The notes under the pieces: generated by a model
Database searches by the model: none
The model's input: the letters and a program-made list of their open reading frames with translations, nothing else
Told to the model about the DNA's origin: nothing
Translations under genes and position numbers: made by a program
Shown: piece after piece, positions 44,715 to 53,553 of the stretch
How the letters are laid out: every line of letters begins with the position of its first letter
How positions within the stretch are numbered: position 1 is the first letter of the stretch
Origin: Phocoenobacter atlanticus
Lineage (GTDB): Bacteria; Pseudomonadota; Gammaproteobacteria; Enterobacterales; Pasteurellaceae
DNA length: 64,000 bases
Assembly (NCBI RefSeq): GCF_030764225.1
Contig: NZ_JASAXH010000009.1
Reading direction: 5' to 3' (one strand)

Positions 44715-47510
44715 ATGAAAAAAATATTATTGTTATGTGCTATTTTTTTATTAAATAGTTGTGGGGTTTCTCATTTTAACCCCGCTGAGAAATTGTCTTT
44801 TAATGAGAAAGTTACAAAAGGGACATTAGAAAATGGACTACGCTATTACGTGTTAAAAAATACGTTACCCAAAGATAAAGTTTACCTTCGGTTGGTGGTT
44901 AATGCAGGATCATTAAATGAAGATGATGATCAAAAAGGGGTTGCTCATTTAGTTGAGCATTTGGCATTTAATGGTTCGAAAAAATTCCCTAAAAATCAAA
45001 TTATTGACATTTTAGAAAAACTGGGAATGAAATTTGCCAGAGATATCAATGCATTCACTGATTTTGAAAATACGGTTTATACGCTCAATTTAGCGAAAAA
45101 TAATGAAAAAAATCTCGATCTTGCCTTAGATGTTGTGAATGAATGGATACATAATTTGACTATTTTGCCAGAAGATTTAGATGCAGAGCGTGGCGTTGTA
45201 TTGGAAGAATGGCGAGCAAGATTAAGCCCGATGTTGCGTTTAGGGAATAAAAAAAGTTTAGTCGAAATGGCAAATTCTCGTTATGTTAAAAGAGATCCAA
45301 TTGGAGATGTGAACATCATTAGACATATTTCTCAACAGCGAGTTTATGATTTTTATAAAAAATGGTATCGCCCTGATAATATGTCCTTAATCATTGTAGG
45401 CGATATTGATCCAGCCCAAGCGGTCAATTTAATTAAGCAAAAGCTAAAAGAAAAAACAACGGCTAAAACGTCGTTGCCAAAAATAGATTATCGAGTTCCC
45501 GTGATTGAAAAATGGCGTGTAGCGACAGTGTTTGAAAAACAAATGAACACACCAAGTATTGAATTTGGTCTTTTTAAAGAGTTAAGAAATCAAGATACTG
45601 TTGCGGAATATAAACAGGAATTATTGCAACAAATAGCGATACGTTTAACTAACCTTCGTTTACAACAATGGGAAAAAACCAATAAAAACCAAATTGAATC
45701 GGCAAATTTATATCAAAATTATTTAGGTCGAGAAACATTGGAATGGGTTTTTAACCTTCAATTAAAAAATAATAAAATTGCAAAAAATGATTATTTAACA
45801 ACCGCTTCAATCTTATTTAATTTTATTGCGGAAATAAATCAAAATGGCTTTGAGCAAGCTGAATTTGATAGTGAAGTAAAACGTATTAAAAAGTTAAATG
45901 AAACGGAAAAAGGGATTGAAATTAATAGTTTAAATCTCGCTGATGATTTATTGATTTCAGCAGCAACTGATCAAGTGAATTTATCTCAGCAATATAAATA
46001 CCAATTAAACAAAAAGTTATTAAATGAAATAACGTTGAATGAAGTCAATCAAGTTATTCAACAGTGGGTAAAATTAAAAGCTAAATTATTACTGGTTACA
46101 CAACCCTTTAAAAAAATGTCGTTTAATTTTGATGTAAAAGAAGTTAAGGCTTTATGGGAAAAGGCGTTAGGACAATCTCAATCACACTGGAATAGTAACC
46201 CCCAAAAAGCGCATACTGTTTCATTTAAAGAGCAGAAATTGGCTTTAACACAAGGCAATATCAGTATGCTTAATCATTGGAATGATATGGATATAATCGA
46301 GTATCAGTTAGAAAATGGCAGCAAGCTGGTTTATTATTATAGTGATAAAAATCCACAAAAAGTTCATTTTAGTGCGATTACCACAGGAGGCTTACGTTCT
46401 GTGCCAGAAAAGGATTATCAGTTATTAAAAGCAGCTACGACAATGGTTGATGACACAGGCATTGGAAAATTTTCACAAGATTATTTAACTAAACAATTTG
46501 GTAATAATCCGATTGCATTTATGACGGTGCTTGATGAAGCAAAACAAGGTTTTACCAGCATTTCCAAAAGCGATAATTTAGAGAATATTTTAAAATTATT
46601 CCGATTTAGATTGCAGGCTAGCCCAATTTCTGAGGCGGTTTTAAAAAAATATCAATATGATATGCAAAGCTATTTTGCAGACCAAGATAAAGAAAGTGAA
46701 TTTGCTTATCAAGTGTCAAAATTACGCTATCCAAACCGAGAAACGGTTTATACTAAAAAACCGTCTCATTTTAATAGCTTGAAATCAGATGTTTTATCAA
46801 AACTTTATCAAAAGTATATTTTGAATAAAACAGATTTTACCTATTTTATCGTAGGCGATATCGATCAAAAAACCGTTGAAAAATTAGCGAAAAAATATTT
46901 AGCCACTGTACCGATGGTTAAAATAAATCGTCCGCTTAAACCCTTACTTATCAATAGTCCAAGCAAGGATTTTATATTAAAAGGTTTAAATGAGCCGAGA
47001 GCAGAAGTGGATATTTATTTAACGGCGAACAACCGCTATAACCCTGAAAATGAGTATTTATTGGATATTTTGGGCGATATGTTGCAAGAAGAGTTGCGTT
47101 TAAATTTAAGGGAAAAAGCCTCTGGGGTTTATTCTGTCACAAGTTGGTTCTCGCAAGCCCCTTATTCATCGCAAATTGAAGGCAAAATCAGTTTTAGCTG
47201 TGCACCATCAAGAGTGAATGAATTAAAGAAAATGAGCTATAAAATATTAGATGATTTTCTTAACAATGGTATTGATCGAGAATTATTTTTAAAAAAACTT
47301 GCTGAAAAAAGAAACAGCTTAAAGAACGAATATAATTCATTGCTAATGGTACTAAATATGATTGAAGAAAGTTATTTAGTCACAAATAGTCCAAATTTAT
47401 TGTATCGAGTAACAAGGCTTGAACACATTGTTACTCAACAAAAGTTAGAGCAATTAGCAACGAAAGTGCTTAAAAACTCAGTGCGGTTTAACACTATCTT
47501 AACCCATTAG
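44715..47510 (+). CDS. pqqL: M16-family zinc protease lipoprotein (PqqL/FusC-like)
   Basis: Predicted periplasmic two-lobed protease of about 931 aa. The N-terminus MKKILLLCAIFLLNSCG is a lipoprotein signal with Cys near residue 16. The inverted zinc motif HLVEH is at about 78-82, with a downstream Glu in AERGVVLEEWR as third ligand; the second half is a non-catalytic repeat of the fold, as in PqqL. Starts at 44706 (GTG) or 44712 (ATG) are also possible. In Pectobacterium FusC and E. coli PqqL this protease works with a TonB receptor to cleave imported proteins. The preceding gene is such a receptor and the next is a peptide transporter, which supports the same role here. Confidence 0.85.
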   Translation: MKKILLLCAIFLLNSCGVSHFNPAEKLSFNEKVTKGTLENGLRYYVLKNTLPKDKVYLRLVVNAGSLNEDDDQKGVAHLVEHLAFNGSKKFPKNQIIDILEKLGMKFARDINAFTDFENTVYTLNLAKNNEKNLDLALDVVNEWIHNLTILPEDLDAERGVVLEEWRARLSPMLRLGNKKSLVEMANSRYVKRDPIGDVNIIRHISQQRVYDFYKKWYRPDNMSLIIVGDIDPAQAVNLIKQKLKEKTTAKTSLPKIDYRVPVIEKWRVATVFEKQMNTPSIEFGLFKELRNQDTVAEYKQELLQQIAIRLTNLRLQQWEKTNKNQIESANLYQNYLGRETLEWVFNLQLKNNKIAKNDYLTTASILFNFIAEINQNGFEQAEFDSEVKRIKKLNETEKGIEINSLNLADDLLISAATDQVNLSQQYKYQLNKKLLNEITLNEVNQVIQQWVKLKAKLLLVTQPFKKMSFNFDVKEVKALWEKALGQSQSHWNSNPQKAHTVSFKEQKLALTQGNISMLNHWNDMDIIEYQLENGSKLVYYYSDKNPQKVHFSAITTGGLRSVPEKDYQLLKAATTMVDDTGIGKFSQDYLTKQFGNNPIAFMTVLDEAKQGFTSISKSDNLENILKLFRFRLQASPISEAVLKKYQYDMQSYFADQDKESEFAYQVSKLRYPNRETVYTKKPSHFNSLKSDVLSKLYQKYILNKTDFTYFIVGDIDQKTVEKLAKKYLATVPMVKINRPLKPLLINSPSKDFILKGLNEPRAEVDIYLTANNRYNPENEYLLDILGDMLQEELRLNLREKASGVYSVTSWFSQAPYSSQIEGKISFSCAPSRVNELKKMSYKILDDFLNNGIDRELFLKKLAEKRNSLKNEYNSLLMVLNMIEESYLVTNSPNLLYRVTRLEHIVTQQKLEQLATKVLKNSVRFNTILTH

Positions 47511-47540
47511 TATTTTTATTTTTTATATGAGATTTTTATA

Positions 47541-48509
47541 ATGTTTAAATCCTTTTTTCTAGACAAAAAATATTTACCTTGGTCTGTTCTAGGAAGTATT
47601 TTTTTATTGGCGGCAAGTTGGTATCAAGTTAGCGTTCAAGTATTGATAAATGAATGGTATGGAGAGTTTTTTGATACTATTCAAGATGTGCTAACTAAAC
47701 CCAATTCAGTACCATTATCTGATGTAATGCTCGAAATATTTTCCTACATTAAAATTGCTGGTATTTATATTATTTTTTCTGTGGTAGTAGAATTTATTAC
47801 CAGACATTACGTATTCCGTTGGCGTACTGCAATGAATGATTATTATATGTCTCATTGGGATAAATTACGCCATATTGAAGGGGCTTCACAGCGTATTCAA
47901 GAAGATACGATGCGTTTTGCTAAAATTGTTGAATCACTCGGCATTAGTTTTATCAACTCTTTAATGACACTGTTCGCTTTTCTTCCATTACTTTGGGAAT
48001 TAAGCAAAAAAATCACAACTTACCCTCTAATTGGTGAAGTCAGTCACGGTTTGATTTATGTGGCGATTTTATTTTCTCTGGGCGGAACGCTATTGCTTGC
48101 GTTAGTCGGTATTAAATTACCGGGTTTAGAGTTTAATAATCAAAAAGTGGAAGCTGCTTATCGTAAAGAATTGGTTTATGGCGAAGACGATCCTAATCGA
48201 GCAGATCCTGTTACCGTTAAAAATTTATATAAAGATGTGCGTAAGAACTATTTTAAACTATATTGGAATTATTTTTATTTTGATATGGCGAAATGGTCGT
48301 ATATTCAGTTTGATGTAATGGTACCTTACATCGTGCTTGCTCCAACTATTGTGGCGGGTGTGATTACATTAGGTGTATTTAAACAAATTACTCGTGCATT
48401 TAATCAAGTGGAAGGTTCATTCCAATTCTTTGTTTATTCGTGGGGATCGGTCGTTGAGTTAATGTCGATCAGAAAACGTTTAAAAGCCTTTGAAGAAAAT
48501 ATTCACTAA
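47541..48509 (+). CDS. sbmA: SbmA/BacA-like peptide transporter, short form
   Basis: Inner membrane proton-driven peptide importer. It is very close to E. coli SbmA in the core (VSHYVFRWRTAMN-like TRHYVFRWRTAMNDYYMSHW, IEGASQRIQEDTMRFA, VGIKLPGLEFNNQKVEAAYRKELVYGEDD) and at the end (SWGSVVELMSIRKRLKAFE). At 322 aa it lacks about 80 residues of the N-terminal membrane region of the 406-residue E. coli protein but keeps the initial MFKSFF. No ATPase domain is attached. In fus/ydd loci the third gene is an SbmA-related ABC protein, so here it may carry peptides released by the M16 protease. Confidence 0.85.
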   Translation: MFKSFFLDKKYLPWSVLGSIFLLAASWYQVSVQVLINEWYGEFFDTIQDVLTKPNSVPLSDVMLEIFSYIKIAGIYIIFSVVVEFITRHYVFRWRTAMNDYYMSHWDKLRHIEGASQRIQEDTMRFAKIVESLGISFINSLMTLFAFLPLLWELSKKITTYPLIGEVSHGLIYVAILFSLGGTLLLALVGIKLPGLEFNNQKVEAAYRKELVYGEDDPNRADPVTVKNLYKDVRKNYFKLYWNYFYFDMAKWSYIQFDVMVPYIVLAPTIVAGVITLGVFKQITRAFNQVEGSFQFFVYSWGSVVELMSIRKRLKAFEENIH

Positions 48510-48581
48510 ATGTATTAAGAAATAGGCAAATTTGAAATATAATGACGGAACTATTTTATAAAATCCCAAAGGAGCAAAACG

Positions 48582-48914
48582 ATGCCACATTTAAAAATTC
48601 GTGGAATTGAGAAAAATTTAATTGTTGAAAACAGCAAAGAAATCATTGATGGTTTAACGGAAATCATTGGTTGCGATCGTGATTGGTTTACCTTAGAGCA
48701 TTATCCAACCGAGTATATTTTTGATGGAAAAATCGTTGAAGGCTTTACTTTTATTGAGCTTTATTGGTTTGATCGAGGCGAAGAAGTGAAAAAGCAGACG
48801 GCTGATTTTCTGACTAAATTGATTAAACGTATTAACAATAACAAAGACTGCACTATAATTTTCTTCCCTCTAACAGGAGATAATTACTGTGAAAATGGTG
48901 AGTTTTTTGGGTAA
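48582..48914 (+). CDS. DUF1904 family protein
   Basis: A 110-residue cytosolic protein that begins MPHLKIRGIEK and contains ENSKEIIDGLTEIIGCDRDWFTLE and FIELYWFDRGEEVKKQTAD, the pattern of DUF1904, a tautomerase-like family without settled function. It follows sbmA after about 70 bases on the same strand; no functional link is evident. Confidence 0.75.
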   Translation: MPHLKIRGIEKNLIVENSKEIIDGLTEIIGCDRDWFTLEHYPTEYIFDGKIVEGFTFIELYWFDRGEEVKKQTADFLTKLIKRINNNKDCTIIFFPLTGDNYCENGEFFG

Positions 48915-49063
48915 ATACTAAACTTGTAGGCGGTATGATCTTGTTAAGATTTTACTACTTTATTTGATAAAAAAATAATGTAATATTGTAATTGACTAAA
49001 AAGAAAAGCAACTATATAAAAATTTGCTTTTAAATTAATTTAATAAAAAATAAAGGAAAAATT

Positions 49064-50425
49064 ATGGCACTTTGGGGTGGACGTTTTAGTGAATCAGCAG
49101 ATCAACGGTTTAAACTTTTTAATGATTCTTTGTGTTTTGATTATCGTTTAGGGTTGCAAGATATTGAAGGCTCGATTGGTTGGGCAAAGGCGATTGCATC
49201 AGTGGGCATTATTACCAAAGAGGAAGAACAGAAATTAATTCAAGCACTACAAGAATTACACACTGAATTAGCACCAAATTTGAAGGTGATTTTACAAGAT
49301 GATAATGAAGATATTCATAGTTGGGTAGAGTTAAAACTGATTGAAAAATTAGGTGATTTGGGTAAAAAATTGCATACAGGACGAAGCCGTAATGACCAAG
49401 TGGCGTTAGATATTAAATTATGGTGCAAAGCTCAAGTTAAATTATTGCAACATAGCATTCGTGGTTTACAACAAAAATTAGTCACAACTGCAAAAAATCA
49501 TCAAAATGCAGTAATGCCGGGTTATACCCATTTACAACGTGCCCAGCCTGTGACTTTTGCTCATTGGTGTTTAGCCTATTATGAAATGTTGGCACGTGAT
49601 TATTCTCGTTTAGAAGATGCTTATAATAGAATGAATACTTGCCCGTTAGGTTGTGGAGCATTGGCGGGGACTGCGTATCCGATTGATCGTGAAAAATTGG
49701 CACAGGATTTAGGCTTTGCAAGTGCAACAAATAATAGTTTAGACAGTGTATCGGATCGTGATCATATTTTAGAATTACTTGCTGTTGCCTCTATTAGTAT
49801 GGTACACCTTTCACGTTTTTCAGAAGATTTAATTATTTTTAACAGCGGTGAAGCCAATTTTATTGAATTGGCGGATCGTGTCACTTCAGGCTCTTCACTT
49901 ATGCCACAAAAGAAAAATCCTGATGCTTGCGAGCTTATTCGTGGTAAAACAGGGCGAGTTATTGGAGCATTAACAGGGTTGTTAACAACAATTAAAGGGT
50001 TGCCTCTTGCTTATAATAAAGATATGCAGGAAGATAAAGAGGGTATTTTTGATACTGTTGATACGTGGCTTGCTTGTTTAGATATGGCAACGTTAGTGTT
50101 GGATGATATTAAAATAAATACTGAACGAACATTAGAAGCAGCAAAACAAGGCTATGCCAATGCCACAGAATTAGCGGATTATTTAGTCGCCAAAGGTATT
50201 CCTTTCCGTGAGGCTCACCATATTGTTGGAGAAGCGGTGGTTTATGCTATAAAAAATGCAAAAGCATTAGAGGAATTAACCCTTGATGAATTTCAACAAT
50301 TTCATACCGTGATTGCTGATGATGTCTATCCTATTCTTTCTATTGAGTCTTGTTTAGAAAAACGCTGTGCGAAAGGTGGTGTTAATTCTCAACGTATTGC
50401 AGAAGCTATTGAAAAAGCGATTTAA
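49064..50425 (+). CDS. argH: Argininosuccinate lyase
   Basis: Final step of arginine synthesis, releasing arginine and fumarate. The signature loop GSSLMPQKKNPDACELIRGK and the segments LHTGRSRNDQVA and GYTHLQRAQPVTFAHW are intact; 453 aa is standard. It is monocistronic, with AAAGGAAAA before the start. Confidence 0.96.
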   Translation: MALWGGRFSESADQRFKLFNDSLCFDYRLGLQDIEGSIGWAKAIASVGIITKEEEQKLIQALQELHTELAPNLKVILQDDNEDIHSWVELKLIEKLGDLGKKLHTGRSRNDQVALDIKLWCKAQVKLLQHSIRGLQQKLVTTAKNHQNAVMPGYTHLQRAQPVTFAHWCLAYYEMLARDYSRLEDAYNRMNTCPLGCGALAGTAYPIDREKLAQDLGFASATNNSLDSVSDRDHILELLAVASISMVHLSRFSEDLIIFNSGEANFIELADRVTSGSSLMPQKKNPDACELIRGKTGRVIGALTGLLTTIKGLPLAYNKDMQEDKEGIFDTVDTWLACLDMATLVLDDIKINTERTLEAAKQGYANATELADYLVAKGIPFREAHHIVGEAVVYAIKNAKALEELTLDEFQQFHTVIADDVYPILSIESCLEKRCAKGGVNSQRIAEAIEKAI

Positions 50426-50559
50426 AAAAGTAAAAATTATTAACATTTTTAACCAAATTTTTACGCCAAATGGAGTAAAAAAAACGTGATTTGGTTTTCC
50501 AAAAGAGTATAATTCGTATTAGTAATTATTTTTAATATTAACTTTATAGGAGAACTAAA

Positions 50560-51612
50560 ATGAAAGGTTTTGCAATGTTAAAAATTGGTGAAACTGGTTG
50601 GATTGAGAAAGAGGCACCAAAATGTGGTCCTATGGATGCAATCGTTCGCCCTTTGGCAGTGTCGCCTTGTAGCTCAGATATCCATACCGTATGGGAAGGT
50701 GCTATTGGTGAAAGAGAGAATATGATTCTTGGTCACGAAGCCTGTGGTGTGGTAGAAGAAGTCGGTGAATTAGTGAAAGACTTTAAAAAAGGTGATCGTG
50801 TAATGGTTGCTGCTATTACACCAGACTGGGGAACAGTGGAAGCACAAGGTGGTTTCCCTATGCACTCAGGTGGAATGCTTTCAGGTTGGAAATTCTCAAA
50901 CTTTAAAGATGGCGTATTTGGTGAATTATTCCACGTAAACCACGCGGATGCTAACCTTGCTCACTTACCCGATTCAATTCCTCCAGAAGAAGCGTGTATG
51001 TTATCAGATATGGTGCCAACAGGTTTTCACGGTGTTGAACTTGCTGATGTTCAGTTTGGTGATGTAGTATTAGTTGTAGGTATTGGACCAGTTGGTTTAA
51101 TGGCTGTAGCAGGAGCTGCATTAAGAGGTGCTTCACGTATTATTTGTGTAGGTACTCGTGAAAATTGTAGAAAAGCTGCAAAAGGTTATGGTGCAACTGA
51201 TTTTATCGGTTATCACGAGCCAATTGATGAGCAAGTAATGAAAATGACGAATGGTAAAGGTGTCGATAAAGCTATTATTGCTGGTGGTACAGTTGATACT
51301 TTTGCACCCATTATCAATGTGTTAAAACCGGGTGGTAAAATCGGTAACGTAAACTACTTAGGTCGTGGTGCAAGCATTAATATTCCACGTGAAACTTGGG
51401 GTGTAGGTATGGGTCATAAACAAATCAATGGTGGTTTAATGCCAGGGGGACGTTTACGTCTTGAAAAATTAGCCAGCTTAATTGAATGTGGTAAATTAGA
51501 TGTTAAACCATTATTAACCCATAAATTCAAAGGCTTTGAACACGTTGAAGAAGCATTGCTATTAATGAAAGATAAACCAGCTGATCTGATTAAACCAGTA
51601 GTTGTTTTATAA
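50560..51612 (+). CDS. Zinc-dependent secondary alcohol dehydrogenase (NADP-type)
   Basis: A 350-residue medium-chain dehydrogenase very like the Clostridium beijerinckii and Thermoanaerobacter secondary alcohol dehydrogenases, which interconvert 2-propanol-type alcohols and ketones. Catalytic zinc ligands are Cys37 (SPCSSDIHT), His and Glu of GHEACG near 59-60, and Asp of LSDMVPTGFHG near 150. The Rossmann GIGPVG motif is followed by GTR, similar to the GSR that selects NADPH. This family is more usual in Firmicutes, so acquisition by transfer is possible. A weak hairpin separates it from the COG0523 gene. Confidence 0.88.
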   Translation: MKGFAMLKIGETGWIEKEAPKCGPMDAIVRPLAVSPCSSDIHTVWEGAIGERENMILGHEACGVVEEVGELVKDFKKGDRVMVAAITPDWGTVEAQGGFPMHSGGMLSGWKFSNFKDGVFGELFHVNHADANLAHLPDSIPPEEACMLSDMVPTGFHGVELADVQFGDVVLVVGIGPVGLMAVAGAALRGASRIICVGTRENCRKAAKGYGATDFIGYHEPIDEQVMKMTNGKGVDKAIIAGGTVDTFAPIINVLKPGGKIGNVNYLGRGASINIPRETWGVGMGHKQINGGLMPGGRLRLEKLASLIECGKLDVKPLLTHKFKGFEHVEEALLLMKDKPADLIKPVVVL

Positions 51613-51691
51613 TTTATTATTGAATGTTGATGATAAGGGGCGGATTGATATATCTGCCCTAATTATTTATGTTGAATGTAGAAGTGATTAA

Positions 51692-52624
51692 ATGAAAATA
51701 CTCGTTATTTCAGGATTTTTAGGTGCAGGTAAAACCTCTTTCATTAAAGATATGGTTAAACAGACTGGTCGTCAGTTCGTGATTTTAGAAAATGAATTTG
51801 GTGAATTAGGGTTAGATGGTGAACTGCTAAAACAAGAGCAAAGCCAAAATAAAGACGTAGATATGAAAGTTTGGGAATTAACCGAAGGCTGTATCTGTTG
51901 CTCGTTAAATTTAGATTTTAGTTATTCGGTTCTCACTATTGCAAACACCCTTAACCCAGATTATTTATTGATTGAGCCAAGTGGTGTGGCAATGCCAAGT
52001 AAAATTCTTGAACAGCTTAATCGTATTGTCTATGAGGATATTTCTCTTGTTGCCCCGATTACTATTGTCGATGGTCGTCACTATCAAGAGAGTAAACAAC
52101 ATTTTCCTGAGTATTTTCAAGATCAACTTAATACAGCAGGTACGGTCGTTGTCAGTAAATCAGAAACTTTTTCAAAAAGTGATTTTGAAGCGGTAAGATC
52201 TTCATTAAAATTTACAAATAATGTGGAATTTTTTGATTCACATTATAGCACTTGGCATAAAGAAAACTGGCATTCACTATTAGAAAAAGGTATTGAAATT
52301 CAACAAAAAGAGAATAAAGTAAAGTATCGTTTTTTTCGTCAAGAAGATGCAAAAGTCGATCCATTAGAAAATATCAGTTTCTCGTCTCATAATATTCAGA
52401 ATATTGACCAACTTGCAGATAGATTATTTTGGCTTACCACAGGGCTATGTGGAAAAATTGCACGAGTAAAAGGCTATGCTGAAATTGCAGATGTTTGGAT
52501 GAAATTTGATATAGTGGAAAGTCAATATACCATTACTGGTTGTGAATCAATGCCAGATGAACGTATTGTGGTAATAGGTCAGCAATTAAGTAGAGATGTT
52601 ATTCAGCAGTTATTTATAAGTTAA
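51692..52624 (+). CDS. CobW/COG0523-family GTPase, putative metallochaperone
   Basis: A 310-residue G3E GTPase with P-loop GFLGAGKTS (residues 8-16), the ENEFGELGLD switch, the metal-binding motif GCICCS (about 66-71) and a CobW C-terminal domain. Members deliver zinc, cobalt or nickel to client enzymes. The base-recognition motif is degenerate (SKSE). It lies 80 bases after a zinc dehydrogenase, which may be its client, but that is only inferred from position. Confidence 0.85.
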   Translation: MKILVISGFLGAGKTSFIKDMVKQTGRQFVILENEFGELGLDGELLKQEQSQNKDVDMKVWELTEGCICCSLNLDFSYSVLTIANTLNPDYLLIEPSGVAMPSKILEQLNRIVYEDISLVAPITIVDGRHYQESKQHFPEYFQDQLNTAGTVVVSKSETFSKSDFEAVRSSLKFTNNVEFFDSHYSTWHKENWHSLLEKGIEIQQKENKVKYRFFRQEDAKVDPLENISFSSHNIQNIDQLADRLFWLTTGLCGKIARVKGYAEIADVWMKFDIVESQYTITGCESMPDERIVVIGQQLSRDVIQQLFIS

Positions 52625-52689
52625 TTTTTTGCAAAAAATAGTTTACAATCACACTATTCCCCAAATTTATACTAAAGAAGGAGTAGATA

Positions 52690-53487
52690 ATGCAGCAATT
52701 GAACCAATCTCTTTTAGATATTGTGTATCAAGCTGGTCGTCATTTAGCAGAGTTTTATACAAAATCTGTGGAAATAACGATAAAGCCAGATAGTAGCCCC
52801 GTGACTGAAGCCGATCTATTCCTTAGTAAATTTTTAATTGAAGAATTATCCAAACTTACCCCAAATATTCCCATCTTATCTGAAGAAAATTGTCAATATC
52901 CCCTTTCTGAACGTGAAAAATGGAATGAATATTGGATAGTCGATCCTCTCGATGGCACACAACAATTTATTGATAGAACAGACCATTTTTCGATAATGAT
53001 AGCATTAGTGCGTCACAATAAACCTGTTTTAGGGATTATTCACGCCCCTATTTTGGATAAAACCTATTATGCAATGGAAAATCAAGGGGCTTTTTTAATT
53101 GAAAAAGGTGAAGCTCATCGTTTAGAAAAAAATTGCAAAAAGTTGGAAAGATCTGACCGCTTAATTATTGCTGTAGGAAGTGGAAAACACACCAAAATAA
53201 AAAATAGCATTCAACATCCTTTTGAATTTTTACGCTGTGGTTCTAGCAGTTTAAAAGCAGGATTGGTTGCAGAAGGAAAAGCAGATTGTTATATAAGTTT
53301 TGGTAAAACAGGAGAATGGGACACCGCAGCGGCAGAGGTTATCCTTTCTGAAGTTGGCGGTGAAATTTATAATCTTAATTTTGAACCTTTAACCTATAAT
53401 CAACGGGAAACCCTTATTAATCCTCCCTTTTTAATGGTGGGAAATAAAAAAATAAATTGGCAAAAAATGTATCAGTTTAATAGTTAA
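52690..53487 (+). CDS. cysQ: 3'(2'),5'-bisphosphate nucleotidase CysQ
   Basis: Removes the 3'-phosphate of PAP formed in sulfate assimilation and related reactions. The inositol monophosphatase-type metal motifs are intact: SEEN near residue 71, DPLDGTQQFI near 89-98, and WDTAAAEVILSEVGG near the C-terminus. Its 265 residues are typical. AAGGAG precedes the start. Confidence 0.92.
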   Translation: MQQLNQSLLDIVYQAGRHLAEFYTKSVEITIKPDSSPVTEADLFLSKFLIEELSKLTPNIPILSEENCQYPLSEREKWNEYWIVDPLDGTQQFIDRTDHFSIMIALVRHNKPVLGIIHAPILDKTYYAMENQGAFLIEKGEAHRLEKNCKKLERSDRLIIAVGSGKHTKIKNSIQHPFEFLRCGSSSLKAGLVAEGKADCYISFGKTGEWDTAAAEVILSEVGGEIYNLNFEPLTYNQRETLINPPFLMVGNKKINWQKMYQFNS

Positions 53488-53553
53488 TATCAACTAATCA
53501 TTTTTATAAAAGTATGTCATAGTAGCTGAAAATAAACATAGTCGAGGTAAATA

